Positions 32,155-40,760 of a DNA stretch of 64,000 nt are shown in pieces. Positions within the stretch are counted from its first letter, which is position 1. Each line of letters begins with the position of its first letter. The translations under genes and the position numbers were made by a program. Origin of the DNA: Marinibaculum sp040216765 (GTDB lineage: Bacteria; Pseudomonadota; Alphaproteobacteria; Ferrovibrionales; Ferrovibrionaceae); assembly GCA_040216765.1 (NCBI GenBank), contig JAVJON010000031.1, positions 62,001-126,000 on the forward strand, in the 5' to 3' direction. The notes beneath the pieces were generated by a model, which was not told the DNA's origin, made no database searches, and saw only the letters and a list, made by a program, of their open reading frames with translations.

Positions 32155-32227
32155 GACTCAAGATATGGGGTTAACCGTTTGATTCCACGAAGATTCTTGA
32201 CCGATTCCAGCCGACCGGGGACGATTC
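32155..32227. promoter_or_regulatory. ccrM: GANTC (CcrM target) cluster upstream of ccrM
   Basis: Five GANTC sites in 73 bp: 32155, 32181, 32192, 32203 and 32223. The middle three are GATTC spaced exactly 11 bp apart, on one face of the helix. A GTTAAC at 32170 gives a CtrA half-site. TTGACC (32197-32202) could serve as a -35. In Caulobacter the ccrM promoter contains GANTC and CtrA sites that tie it to replication; this layout points to the same kind of control. The cluster lies 76-148 bp before the ATG. Confidence 0.75.
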
Positions 32228-32302
32228 GCCCCGATAACGCAGGCATCGGCCGCCCCGGATGGGACGGCCCCGCAGGGCCCGAAGGGCCGGGGAAACCAAG
32301 GC

Positions 32303-33406
32303 ATGGCGAAACGGATCAGCGCGCCGGACGCGCCGACTCTGCCGCTCGACACCATTCTGGAAGGCGATTGCATCGCCCTGATGAACGCGCTGCCCGCCGG
32401 CTCCGTCGACATGATCTTCGCGGACCCGCCGTACAACCTGCAGCTTCAGGGCGAATTGCGGCGGCCGAACGAGAGCCGGGTGGACGGGGTCGACGACGAC
32501 TGGGACCGGTTCGATTCCTTTGCCGCCTACGACAGCTTCACCCGCGACTGGCTGCAGGCCGCCCAGCGGGTGTTGAAGGACGATGGCAGCCTGTGGGTGA
32601 TCGGCAGCTACCACAACATCTTCCGGGTCGGCGCCACCCTGCAGGATATCGGCTTCTGGATCCTGAACGACATCGTCTGGCGCAAGACCAACCCGATGCC
32701 GAATTTCCGCGGCAAGCGCTTCACCAACGCCCATGAAACCCTGGTCTGGTGCGCCAAGAGCGCGAGCGCCAAGCGCTACACCTTCAACTATGCCGCCACC
32801 AAGGCGATGAACGACGACCTGCAGATGCGCTCCGACTGGGTGATCCCGATCTGCGCCGGTCGCGAGCGGCTGAAGATCGACGGGACCAAGGCCCATCCCA
32901 CGCAGAAGCCCGAGGCCCTGCTGCACCGGGTGCTGGTGGCCTCCACCAGGCCCGGCGATGTGGTGCTGGACCCGTTCTTCGGCACCGGCACGACCGGCGC
33001 CGTGGCCCGCCGCCTGCGGCGGCATTTCATCGGCATGGAGCAGGACCCGGTCTATGCCCGGCTGGCGCGCCGGCGGATCGATGCGGTCGAACCGGTCGCC
33101 GAGGAATCCGTCGCCACCACCGAATCCCGGCGCGATGCGGCGCGGGTGCCGTTCGGCTGGCTGGTGGAACGCGGCATGATCCCGCCCGGCACCCTGCTGA
33201 CCGACCAGGCGCGGCGCCACCACGCCCGGGTCCGTGCCGACGGCACCCTGGTCGCCGCCGATGTGACCGGGTCGATCCACCAGGTCGGCGCCCATCTGCA
33301 GGGCGCGCCCAGCTGCAACGGCTGGTCCTTCTGGTATGTCGAGGCGCGCGGCAAGCCGGTGCCGATCGACCATTACCGCCAGCAGCTGCGCGCCACCCTG
33401 ACCTGA
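32303..33406 (+). CDS. ccrM: Cell-cycle DNA (adenine-N6) methyltransferase, GANTC-specific
   Basis: 367 residues, beta-class amino-methyltransferase. The catalytic motif FADPPYNLQ is N-terminal to the SAM motif DPFFGTGTTGAVARRL. HPTQKPEALLHR and NPMPNFRGKRFTNAHETLVW are characteristic of CcrM. The last 100 residues (from about 265) form the C-terminal DNA-recognition domain found only in CcrM-like enzymes, ending GWSFWYVEARGKPVPIDHYR. It methylates adenine in GANTC after replication and links replication to transcription in Alphaproteobacteria. Its own upstream region is loaded with its target site. It converges on the SRPBCC gene with a single base between stops. Confidence 0.97.
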   Translation: MAKRISAPDAPTLPLDTILEGDCIALMNALPAGSVDMIFADPPYNLQLQGELRRPNESRVDGVDDDWDRFDSFAAYDSFTRDWLQAAQRVLKDDGSLWVIGSYHNIFRVGATLQDIGFWILNDIVWRKTNPMPNFRGKRFTNAHETLVWCAKSASAKRYTFNYAATKAMNDDLQMRSDWVIPICAGRERLKIDGTKAHPTQKPEALLHRVLVASTRPGDVVLDPFFGTGTTGAVARRLRRHFIGMEQDPVYARLARRRIDAVEPVAEESVATTESRRDAARVPFGWLVERGMIPPGTLLTDQARRHHARVRADGTLVAADVTGSIHQVGAHLQGAPSCNGWSFWYVEARGKPVPIDHYRQQLRATLT

Positions 33407-33407
33407 A

Positions 33408-33863
33408 TCAGGCGACGCCGCCCGATGCGGCCAGGACCGCGACCCGGTCCGCCAGGGCGGCATTGACCGCCTCGTAGGCCGGCCCGAACTGCCGCCCGAT
33501 GCGACGGCTGCCGATCAGCGCCGGGATCAGCCCCGACAGGTCCTCGCCATGGTCCAGCCGGGTGCCCGTTCCCTCCGGCGCCAGGCGGAAATGGTGGCGG
33601 CCGGTGAACAGCAGCGGGATCCGCCCGCGCCATTCCAGCCGGCGCCCGGGTTCGCATTCGGTAACGGTCACCGTCATCTCGATCACCGAACCCGGCCGCG
33701 CCGGATTGCGGAAGCTCATGGCGACCCTTGCACCGGGCGCCGCGCGGCCATGCGCCCGGACGTTCAGCGGGTTCCATGCGGCATAGCCGTCGAAATCCGC
33801 CAGCACCTGCCAGGCCTGCAGGGGCGCTGCCGCGATGAATGCCTCGGTCCGGACCTGTTTCAT
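33408..33863 (-). CDS. SRPBCC-family (START-like) protein
   Basis: 151 residues. It has the helix-grip fold of the polyketide cyclase/SRPBCC group: VRTEAFIAAAPLQAWQVLAD at the N-terminus, WNPLNVRAHG, VAMSFRNPARPG, EWRGRIPLLFTGRHHFRL, and a long C-terminal helix. Such proteins bind hydrophobic ligands in a deep cavity; the specific ligand is unknown. AAAGGAG lies 5 nt upstream of ATG 33863. The ATG overlaps the mutY stop by 4 bp, so it is translationally coupled to mutY. Confidence 0.85.
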   Translation of the reverse strand: MKQVRTEAFIAAAPLQAWQVLADFDGYAAWNPLNVRAHGRAAPGARVAMSFRNPARPGSVIEMTVTVTECEPGRRLEWRGRIPLLFTGRHHFRLAPEGTGTRLDHGEDLSGLIPALIGSRRIGRQFGPAYEAVNAALADRVAVLAASGGVA

Positions 33864-34978
33864 GACTCTCCTTTCGCCTGGCGGTCGCCAGCGAACCGCG
33901 CGGCCTTGCGCATCACCGTCGGCAGTTGCGCAAGGGTCCCGGGGCCGTCGGCCAGCCACTGCATGTCGGCCGCCGGCGCGACGGCCCTGCCCCGCGCCGG
34001 CGGAAGCTCCGCCACCGCGACCGTCAGTTCCAGCGCAAAATGCGTGAAGACATGGCTGATCCCGCCGGGCAGCAGGCGCCAGTCGGCCGGCACCGGCTGC
34101 CAGGCACGGGCCTGCGACAGGGACCAGGAGCGGCGGGCCTCCCACGGCGTGCCGGGCAGGCCCAGCATGCCGCCCAGCAATCCCTTCGGCGGCCGCCGCT
34201 GCAGCAGCACGGTGCCGTCGGCCGGCCGCCGCAGCCAGAATGCCAGGCCGCGGCGCAGCGGCTTGGCGGCCTTTGGCGCACGGCGCGGCAGCTCGGCGGG
34301 ACTGCCGGCGGCGCGGGCGCTGCACGCGCCGGACAGCGGGCAGAGCAGGCAGTCCGGGTTGCGCGGCGTGCAGACCGTCGCCCCCAGATCCATCATCGCC
34401 TGCGCGAAGTCGCCCGGCCGCTGCCGCGGCGTCAGCTCGGCCGCCAGCGCGCGCAGCCGCGGCTTGCTGGCCGGCAGCGGCTCTTCCACCTGGTAGAGCC
34501 GGGCAACGACCCGCTCCACATTGCCGTCCACCACCACGGCCGGCCGGTCGAAGGCGATCGCGGCGATCGCCGCCGCGGTATAGGGCCCGATGCCCGGCAG
34601 GGCCAGGAGCGCCGCCTCGTCCGGCGGGAACCGGCCGGCATGCGCGCCGGCAACCGCCTGCGCACAGAGATGCAGGTTGCGCGCCCGGCTGTAATAGCCA
34701 AGCCCGGCCCAGGCGGCGAGCACCTCGTCGCGGGGCGCCGCGGCCAGCGCCGCCACCGTCGGCCAGCGCGCCAGGAAGGCGCGGAAATAGGGGATGACGG
34801 CTGTAACCGTGGTCTGCTGCAGCATGATTTCGCTCAGCCATACCGCATAGGGATCGGCCGGCGGCGCGCCCGGCGGCGCCCGCCATGGCAGGGCGCGGGC
34901 ATGCCGGTCGTACCAGCGCAGCAGCAGGCCGGGAACCGCCTGCGGGTCGGGTCGTGCCGAAGAACGGGTACAGGCCAT
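33860..34978 (-). CDS. mutY: A/G-specific adenine glycosylase
   Basis: 372 residues. WLSEIMLQQTTVTAVIPYF is the helix with the catalytic Glu. The helix-hairpin-helix is LPGIGPYTAAAIAAIAFDRP followed by VVVDGNVERV with the catalytic Asp. The 4Fe-4S loop CTPRNPDCLLCPLSGAC gives the expected C-x6-C-x2-C-x5-C. The C-terminal NUDIX-like domain (LLQRRPPKGLLGGMLGLPG) recognises 8-oxoguanine. It removes adenine mispaired with 8-oxoG. It is divergent from the DUF721 gene, a common alphaproteobacterial neighbour. Confidence 0.96.
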   Translation of the reverse strand: MACTRSSARPDPQAVPGLLLRWYDRHARALPWRAPPGAPPADPYAVWLSEIMLQQTTVTAVIPYFRAFLARWPTVAALAAAPRDEVLAAWAGLGYYSRARNLHLCAQAVAGAHAGRFPPDEAALLALPGIGPYTAAAIAAIAFDRPAVVVDGNVERVVARLYQVEEPLPASKPRLRALAAELTPRQRPGDFAQAMMDLGATVCTPRNPDCLLCPLSGACSARAAGSPAELPRRAPKAAKPLRRGLAFWLRRPADGTVLLQRRPPKGLLGGMLGLPGTPWEARRSWSLSQARAWQPVPADWRLLPGGISHVFTHFALELTVAVAELPPARGRAVAPAADMQWLADGPGTLAQLPTVMRKAARFAGDRQAKGES

Positions 34979-35124
34979 CCGCAGGGACCCATGCTAGAGT
35001 GACGCCATGTCGCAGCGCAGCATCAGCGGGCGGGCCGGCCGGCATGCCGGTGCCGCCGGGCCGCACCGCGTGGCTGCCGGTGCAACCGCCCGGAGCCGCC
35101 CCCGGAGCTGCGGGCCGGCATAGC

Positions 35125-35631
35125 ATGAAACCGCCCGGATCGCCGCCATCCGCACAGGCCCCCGCCGCGGTCCGGCCGGGGCCCCGCAAGCTCGGCCCGC
35201 TGATCAGCCGGATCGCCCGCCGGTCCGCCGGCAAGCGCGGCCTGCCGACGGCGGAGATCCTGACCAACTGGCGCCATATCGTCGGCCCCGAACTGGCCCC
35301 GCTGACAGTGCCGGAGCGGGTGACCTTTCCCCGCGGCGCCGGCGATGGCGGCACCCTCAGGCTGCGGGTGGCCGCCGGTTTCGCCCCGATCGTCGCCCTG
35401 CAGGAGCCGCGCATCATCGCCCGGCTGAACACCTATTTCGGCTATGGCGCGATCGCCCATATCAGACTCGTGCAGGGCCCGCCCCTGCCGGAGGCGGTGG
35501 AAGCGGCGGAACCCAGCCAGATGCCGGCCGCCGACTCCGACGACGACTCGGGGCCGCTGCCGGCCCTCAACCGCTTGCGCCGGGCCCTTGCCGCGCGCAA
35601 GCAGCGCTCCGGCACGGCCGGGGAGGACTGA
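35125..35631 (+). CDS. DUF721 / DciA-family protein
   Basis: About 168 residues from ATG 35125; the open frame extends further upstream but is low-complexity. The domain runs from GPLISRIARRSAGKRG, through ILTNWRHIVGPELAPLTVPE and TLRLRVAAGFAPIVALQEPR, to IIARLNTYFGYGAIAHIRLV, the pattern of DUF721/DciA. DciA helps load the replicative helicase DnaB in bacteria without DnaC; whether this mutY-linked version does so is inferred from family membership. An acidic linker (DSDDDSGP) precedes a basic C-terminus. It lies between mutY and a DsbA-like gene, a conserved order. The start is uncertain, with no good ribosome site. Confidence 0.8.
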   Translation: MKPPGSPPSAQAPAAVRPGPRKLGPLISRIARRSAGKRGLPTAEILTNWRHIVGPELAPLTVPERVTFPRGAGDGGTLRLRVAAGFAPIVALQEPRIIARLNTYFGYGAIAHIRLVQGPPLPEAVEAAEPSQMPAADSDDDSGPLPALNRLRRALAARKQRSGTAGED

Positions 35632-35670
35632 AAACCGCAGGGGCCCGCGCCGGTCACGACTGCGTGGGCC

Positions 35671-35690
35671 GGGCGGATTTCCGCCCTTTT
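35671..35690 (+). terminator. Short hairpin plus T tract after DUF721 gene
   Basis: GGGCGG (35671-35676), loop ATTT, CCGCCC (35681-35686), then TTTT. It is placed 40 bp after the stop. Confidence 0.5.
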
Positions 35691-35762
35691 CCGCCCTAGA
35701 CTGGTTTCCGCGTATCCTGCCCCGGCACCCGGTGCGGGAATCGAGAATTGAAGGATGCCCCC

Positions 35763-36554
35763 ATGAGCCACTACACTGCACGCCAGCCCGATGCCCCAAC
35801 ATCTAGTGGTTTGGCCCAGATGATGAACCAGATAGGACAAGTGGTAGCCTCCGGACGCGCGCTCTCGGCCGCGGCCCTGGTGGCATTCGCCTGTCTGGCC
35901 GCCGGCCCCGCCGCCGCGGACAGCAAGCCTGCGATGGACGACAAGGCCGGCATGGGCGCCGAGGCGACGATGCAGGACATGGTGCTGGGCAATCCGGACG
36001 CCCCGGTGACCATCATCGAATATGCCTCGCTGACCTGCCCGCACTGCGCCACCTTCCACAAGGAGGTGCTGCCGCAGCTGAAGACCGAATATATCGACAC
36101 CGGGAAGGCGAAGCTGATCTTCCGCGACTTCCCCTTCGACCGCTTCGCGCTGAGCGCCAGCATGCTGGCCCGCTGCAGCGGCCCCGACCGGTTCTTCCCG
36201 TTCCTGGACCTGCTGTTCAAGCAGCAGGCGAACTGGATCGGCAACGGCCAGCCGGACGAGGTGCTGGCCAACCTGAAGCGGCTGGCCGGGCTCACCGGGA
36301 TGGACGAGGCCGCGGTGCAGGCCTGCCTCGGCAACGAGGCGCTGACCGAGTTCGTGCTGAACGAGCGGCTGACCGGGAACAAGGAGTTCGGCGTGGAATC
36401 CACCCCGACCTTCATCGTCGGCGAGGACAAGTATCCCGGCGTGCGCCGGATCGAGGAATGGCGCGGCATCATCGACCCGATGCTGCCGGCGTCGACGAAG
36501 GAGTCGCGGGCCGTCCCGGCCGGCACCCCGATGGCGGCACAGCCCGCGGGCTGA
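35763..36554 (+). CDS. DsbA-family thiol:disulfide oxidoreductase
   Basis: 263 residues from ATG 35763. A long polar stretch leads into a signal sequence (SAAALVAFACLAAGPAAADS). The thioredoxin fold carries Cys92-Pro-His-Cys95 in LTCPHCATFHKEVLPQLK, the helical insertion, and the cis-Pro loop GVESTPTFIVGE. The CPHC site marks a DsbA-type oxidase that makes disulfides in periplasmic proteins, although DsbG/ScsC-like isomerase roles occur in this subgroup. A TTG start at 35748 is in frame; ATG 35763 has GAAGGA upstream. smc follows 58 bp later, a frequent alphaproteobacterial order. Confidence 0.9.
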   Translation: MSHYTARQPDAPTSSGLAQMMNQIGQVVASGRALSAAALVAFACLAAGPAAADSKPAMDDKAGMGAEATMQDMVLGNPDAPVTIIEYASLTCPHCATFHKEVLPQLKTEYIDTGKAKLIFRDFPFDRFALSASMLARCSGPDRFFPFLDLLFKQQANWIGNGQPDEVLANLKRLAGLTGMDEAAVQACLGNEALTEFVLNERLTGNKEFGVESTPTFIVGEDKYPGVRRIEEWRGIIDPMLPASTKESRAVPAGTPMAAQPAG

Positions 36555-36612
36555 CAGACAGAGCCCCGATTGCCGCGGGCTTGAGCCGCGCGGACGGGGC
36601 CGGAGGAGTGTC

Positions 36613-39600
36613 TTGCATTTCGATCGGCTTCGCCTGCGCGGCTTCAAGTCATTCGTCGAGGAGACGGATTTCAGCATCTCTCCCGGCCTGACCGGGATCG
36701 TCGGCCCGAATGGCTGCGGCAAGTCCAACCTGGTGGAGGCGCTGCGCTGGGTGATGGGCGAGCATTCCGCGCGGCAGATGCGCTCCGGCGCGATGGACGA
36801 CGTGATCTTCGCCGGCACCTCCACCCGCCCGCCGCGCAACTTTGCCGAGGTCGTCGTCACCCTGAACAACGGCGACCGCACGGCACCGCCGGCCTACAAC
36901 GACAGCCCGCTGCTGGAGATCAGCCGCCGGATCGACCGCGACTCGGGCTCGACCTACCGCATCAACGGCCGCGAGGTGCGGGCACGCGACGTGCAGTTCC
37001 TGTTCGCCGACATCGCCAGCGGCGCGCATTCCACCGCCATCGTGAGCCAGGGCCGGATCGGCCAGCTGATCAGCGCGAAGCCGACCGACCGCCGCCGCAT
37101 CCTGGAAGAGGCGGCCGGGATCACCGGCCTGCATGGCCGGCGGCACGAAAGCGAGCTGCGCCTGAAGGCGGCGGAACAGAACCTGGAGCGCGTCGACGAC
37201 GTGATAGGGGAATTGGAGAACCGCCTCGGCGGCCTGCGGCGCCAGAGCAAGCAGGCCCGCAAGTATCGCCGCCTGTCGGAGCGGATCCGCGAGGCGGAGG
37301 CGCTGCTGCTGCATGCCCGCTGGACCGCCGCGCAGGACGATGCGGCGCGGCTGCAGACGGGCCTTGCCGCGGCCGAGCAGGCCGTCGCCGACCTGACCCA
37401 GGCCGCCGCCACCGCGGTGAATGCCGCGGAACAGGCAGAGGAGGCACTGCCGCCGCTGCGCAGCGGCGAGGCGGAGGCCGCCGCCCGCCTGCAGCGGCTC
37501 GACGCGGCACGCGAGGGACTCGACCGCGAAGAGGCGCAGCTGACGGCCTCCCGGAACGCGATCGCCGCGCGGCTGGCCGATCTGGAGCGCGACGCAAGGC
37601 GGCTGGGCGAGCAGCGCCAGGAGGCCGGCCAGGTCACCGGCCGGCTGCAGGCGGAACAGGCCGGGCTGGCGGAGGCCCAGGCTGGCGAGGGCGCGCAGCT
37701 GGAGGCGGCCGAGGCTGCCCGCAGCGCCGCGCAGGCGGAAGCCGACAGGAGCCAGGCGGAGCTCGACCGGTCCGGCGCCGAGCAGGCGCAGCAGCAGGCC
37801 GAGCGCCGCCGGCTGGAGCAGAGCCTGCGCGGCCTGGGCGACGAGACGGCGGGGCTGGCACGCCGGCAGGACGGAATCGCCAGGGCAAGGTCGGAGCTGA
37901 AGACCGGCGAGGCCGACGAACAGATCGCGGCCCTGGGCGAGGCCCTGGGCCAGTCGGAGGCGCGCCTGGACGCCGCGCGCGAGGAGCTGCGCGGTGGCGA
38001 GGAGACGCAGGCGGCGGCGCAGCAGCAGGTGGCGGAGGCCCGCGAGCGCCGCGACGAGCGCCGCACCGCGCTGAACCGCGTGAAGGCGGAGGAGGACGGG
38101 CTGGGCCGCCTGTTGAAGGTGGCGGGCGACGATCTCTGGGCGCCGCTGATCGACCGGGTGCAGGTGAAGCCCGGCTTCGAGAAGGCGCTGGGCGCGGCAC
38201 TGGGCGAGGACATTTCAGCCTCCACCGACACCGCCGCGCCGCTGCACTGGACGGAGCTGCCGCCCTTTGCCGGCGCGGCCAGCCTTCCCGCAGGGGCCCG
38301 CCCGCTGTCGGACATGGTCACCGCGCCGCCGGTCCTGCAACGGCGCCTGTCGCAGATCGGCATTGTCGAGGAGCAGGACGGCGCCGCCCTGCAGAAGCAG
38401 CTTGCGGCCGGCCAGCGCCTGGTCAGCGCAGCCGGCGGCCTGTGGCGGTGGGACGGCTATACGGTCGCGGCACAGGCGCCGACCGCGGCGATGGTGCGCC
38501 TGGAGCAGCGCAACCGGCTGGCCGAGCTGCGCAAGGAGCGCGAAGCCCTGGCCAGCGGCCTCGATGCCCTGGAGGCGACCCTGTCGGAGGCACAGGCGGC
38601 CGCCGAGCAGGCGCGCGCCCGGCTGGCCGCGGCGCGCAGCGCGGTCGCCGACAGCGAACGCGCCGTCAAGGAACAGCAGGGCCGCCATGCCCGCGCGCTG
38701 AAGGAATCGGCGGACCTGGCCCGGCAGCAGGCCGCGCTCGAGGCGCAGGCCGACCAGATCGGCCAGCGGCTGGCCGAGCTGCAACGCCGCGAGGCGGAGG
38801 ATCGCGCGGCGCTGGAGGCCCTGCCCCCGGCCGACCGCGTCATGCAGGCGGCCGAGGCGGCGCGCGCCGCGGCGACCACCGCGCGGGCCGCGCTGGCCGA
38901 AGCGGTGCGCCGGCACGACCTGTTGCGTCAGGAGGCGAACACGCGCAATGCCCGGCTGCAGACGATTCGGACGGAGCTGCAGGGCTGGACGGCGCGCGAC
39001 CGCCAGCATGGCGAGCATGAGGCCGAGTTGGGCAGGCGCCGGCAGGAGATGGAAGCCGAGGCCGCCCGCCTGTCCGCCCTGCCGGAGCAGATCGCCGGCA
39101 AGCGCAGCGCGCTGCTGGACCAGATCGCCGGTGCCGAACAGGCCCGCAAGGCGGCCGCCGATGCCCTGGCGGAAGCGACCAACGCGCTGGAGCAGGCGCG
39201 CCGCTTCGCGCGGGAGCGGGAGACCGCCGTGAATGCCGCGCGCGAGGACCGGGTCCGCCTGCAGGCCGCCCAGGAACATGCGCACGAGAATCTGGCAGAA
39301 ACCGCCGCCCGGATCCGGGAGACCTTCGCCTGCCCGCCCAACCGGTTGCTGGACCATGTCGGCCTGGCGGATCGCGAGGGCCCCGACCTGCCCGACCATG
39401 ACAGCCTGGAACAGGTGCTGGAGGAGGCCAAGCGCGACCGCGAGCGGCTGGGGCCGGTCAACCTGCGGGCGGAGATCGAGTCGCAGGAGGTCGAGGAGCA
39501 GATTGCCACCCTGACCTCCGAGAAGGACGACCTGACCGCGGCGATCGGCCGCCTGCGCCAGGGGATCGGCACCCTGAACCGCGAGGGGCGGCAGCGGCTG

Positions 39601-40074
39601 ACCGAGGCGTTCCAGCAGGTCGACGCGCATTTCCAGACCCTGTTCCGCAAGGTGTTCGGCGGCGGCAAGGCGCATCTGGCACTGACCGGGTCGGACGATC
39701 CGCTGGAAGCGGGCCTGGAGATCATGGCCTCGCCGCCGGGCAAGAAGATGCAGACCATGACCCTGCTGTCGGGCGGCGAGCAGGCGCTGACGGCGCTTGC
39801 CCTGCTGTTCGCCGTGTTCCGCACCAACCCGGCGCCGATCTGCCTGCTGGACGAGGTCGATGCCCCGCTGGACGACGCCAATGTGGAGCGGATGTGCGAC
39901 CTGCTGACGGAGATGGTGCGCACGCACGGGCATACGCGGTTCGTGATCGTCACCCACAACCCGATCAGCATGTCGCGGATGGACCGGCTCTACGGTGTCA
40001 CCATGGCCGAACGCGGCGTTTCGAGCCTGGTCTCGGTGGACCTGAACCTGGCCGCCCAGATGGCTGCCGAGTAG
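36613..40074 (+). CDS. smc: Chromosome segregation protein SMC
   Basis: 1153 residues, full family length. TTG start with GGAGGAG 4-10 nt upstream (36602-36608). The N-terminal head has Walker A GPNGCGKS (31-38) after FKSFVEETDFSISPGLTGIV. Long coiled coils rich in Ala/Glu/Gln (about 170-480 and 640-960) flank a hinge around 490-620 (LLKVAGDDLWAPLIDRVQV). The C-terminal head has the signature LLSGGEQALTALALLFAVF and Walker B ICLLDEVDAPLDDANVERM. It forms the SMC-ScpAB condensin that loads at parS and aligns chromosome arms. No scpA/scpB are in the window. Confidence 0.98.
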   Translation: MHFDRLRLRGFKSFVEETDFSISPGLTGIVGPNGCGKSNLVEALRWVMGEHSARQMRSGAMDDVIFAGTSTRPPRNFAEVVVTLNNGDRTAPPAYNDSPLLEISRRIDRDSGSTYRINGREVRARDVQFLFADIASGAHSTAIVSQGRIGQLISAKPTDRRRILEEAAGITGLHGRRHESELRLKAAEQNLERVDDVIGELENRLGGLRRQSKQARKYRRLSERIREAEALLLHARWTAAQDDAARLQTGLAAAEQAVADLTQAAATAVNAAEQAEEALPPLRSGEAEAAARLQRLDAAREGLDREEAQLTASRNAIAARLADLERDARRLGEQRQEAGQVTGRLQAEQAGLAEAQAGEGAQLEAAEAARSAAQAEADRSQAELDRSGAEQAQQQAERRRLEQSLRGLGDETAGLARRQDGIARARSELKTGEADEQIAALGEALGQSEARLDAAREELRGGEETQAAAQQQVAEARERRDERRTALNRVKAEEDGLGRLLKVAGDDLWAPLIDRVQVKPGFEKALGAALGEDISASTDTAAPLHWTELPPFAGAASLPAGARPLSDMVTAPPVLQRRLSQIGIVEEQDGAALQKQLAAGQRLVSAAGGLWRWDGYTVAAQAPTAAMVRLEQRNRLAELRKEREALASGLDALEATLSEAQAAAEQARARLAAARSAVADSERAVKEQQGRHARALKESADLARQQAALEAQADQIGQRLAELQRREAEDRAALEALPPADRVMQAAEAARAAATTARAALAEAVRRHDLLRQEANTRNARLQTIRTELQGWTARDRQHGEHEAELGRRRQEMEAEAARLSALPEQIAGKRSALLDQIAGAEQARKAAADALAEATNALEQARRFARERETAVNAAREDRVRLQAAQEHAHENLAETAARIRETFACPPNRLLDHVGLADREGPDLPDHDSLEQVLEEAKRDRERLGPVNLRAEIESQEVEEQIATLTSEKDDLTAAIGRLRQGIGTLNREGRQRLTEAFQQVDAHFQTLFRKVFGGGKAHLALTGSDDPLEAGLEIMASPPGKKMQTMTLLSGGEQALTALALLFAVFRTNPAPICLLDEVDAPLDDANVERMCDLLTEMVRTHGHTRFVIVTHNPISMSRMDRLYGVTMAERGVSSLVSVDLNLAAQMAAE

Positions 40075-40154
40075 CTCCGGGAGACCCCGGAAGCGTCTTT
40101 CATGTCGTTGATATTGCTGGACTATCCGCCTCTCTATTGCAGTGCGGCAGAAGC

Positions 40155-40184
40155 TTGACAGACGGCGGGTCCGCCCCCTATGGT
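40155..40184 (+). promoter_or_regulatory. Putative promoter of the F0 operon
   Basis: TTGACA (40155-40160), 18-bp spacer, TATGGT (40179-40184). The -35 is perfect and the -10 matches four of six. It would give a leader of about 135 nt before atpI. It lies in the 254-bp gap after smc, in which I see no gene. Confidence 0.5.
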
Positions 40185-40328
40185 GCCGCAGCTTTCGGCG
40201 GGCGCGCCATCGGGGGATTGCCGCCTCTTCTGTAATCTGGTTTCTGCCTTCCTGACGGGCGATCGACAGCGACGGTCGATGCTCCGGTCCGGCCATCTGC
40301 ATGGCCGGCGGTTGGGAGGGAGGCCGGG

Positions 40329-40700
40329 ATGGAAGAGCGACCGCGGGACACCGAGGGGGCCCCTTCGCTGGAAGCGCTGGATGCCCGGTTGCGTGTGCAG
40401 CGGGGCCGGCAGAAGGAGGCCAGCGAGCGTCAGCAGTACCGGCCCTCCAACGTCCCCGCATCGGCGTGGGGGCTGGCATGGCGGCTGACGATCGAGCTTG
40501 CCGCGGCGATGGTCTTCGGTGTCGGCGCTGGCTGGCTGCTGGACGACTGGCTGGGGACGGCGCCGGGATTCCTTCTTGCCATGGCCTTTCTGGGAATCGC
40601 CTCGGGCATCTGGAATGTCGCCCGGCTGACACGGCGCTATCAGGCCTTGCAAGATGCCGCCGAGATCCCTAGAAGCGGGGCGCGGGAAGACCGGGAGTAA
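40329..40700 (+). CDS. atpI: F0F1 ATP synthase-associated protein I
   Basis: 123 residues. A basic/acidic N-terminal tail of about 45 residues is followed by two transmembrane helices (LAAAMVFGVGAGWLLDDWLG and a segment with AMAFLGIASGIWNVARL), the AtpI layout. The GAGWLLDDWLG hairpin is typical. AtpI helps assemble the c-ring or supply magnesium; it is not part of the mature enzyme. It is the first gene of the F0 operon, 60 bp ahead of atpB. Confidence 0.9.
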   Translation: MEERPRDTEGAPSLEALDARLRVQRGRQKEASERQQYRPSNVPASAWGLAWRLTIELAAAMVFGVGAGWLLDDWLGTAPGFLLAMAFLGIASGIWNVARLTRRYQALQDAAEIPRSGAREDRE

Positions 40701-40760
40701 CGAACCGATGGTGTCGCCACCGGCGGGCACCGTTCGGGAAGATGAGTGAGGGAGCCATCG

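Noticed and set aside
32165..32190. A full CtrA site in the ccrM promoter.
   Set aside because: Only one TTAA half is present; the second half reads ATTC after seven bases. It is mentioned as a half-site only.
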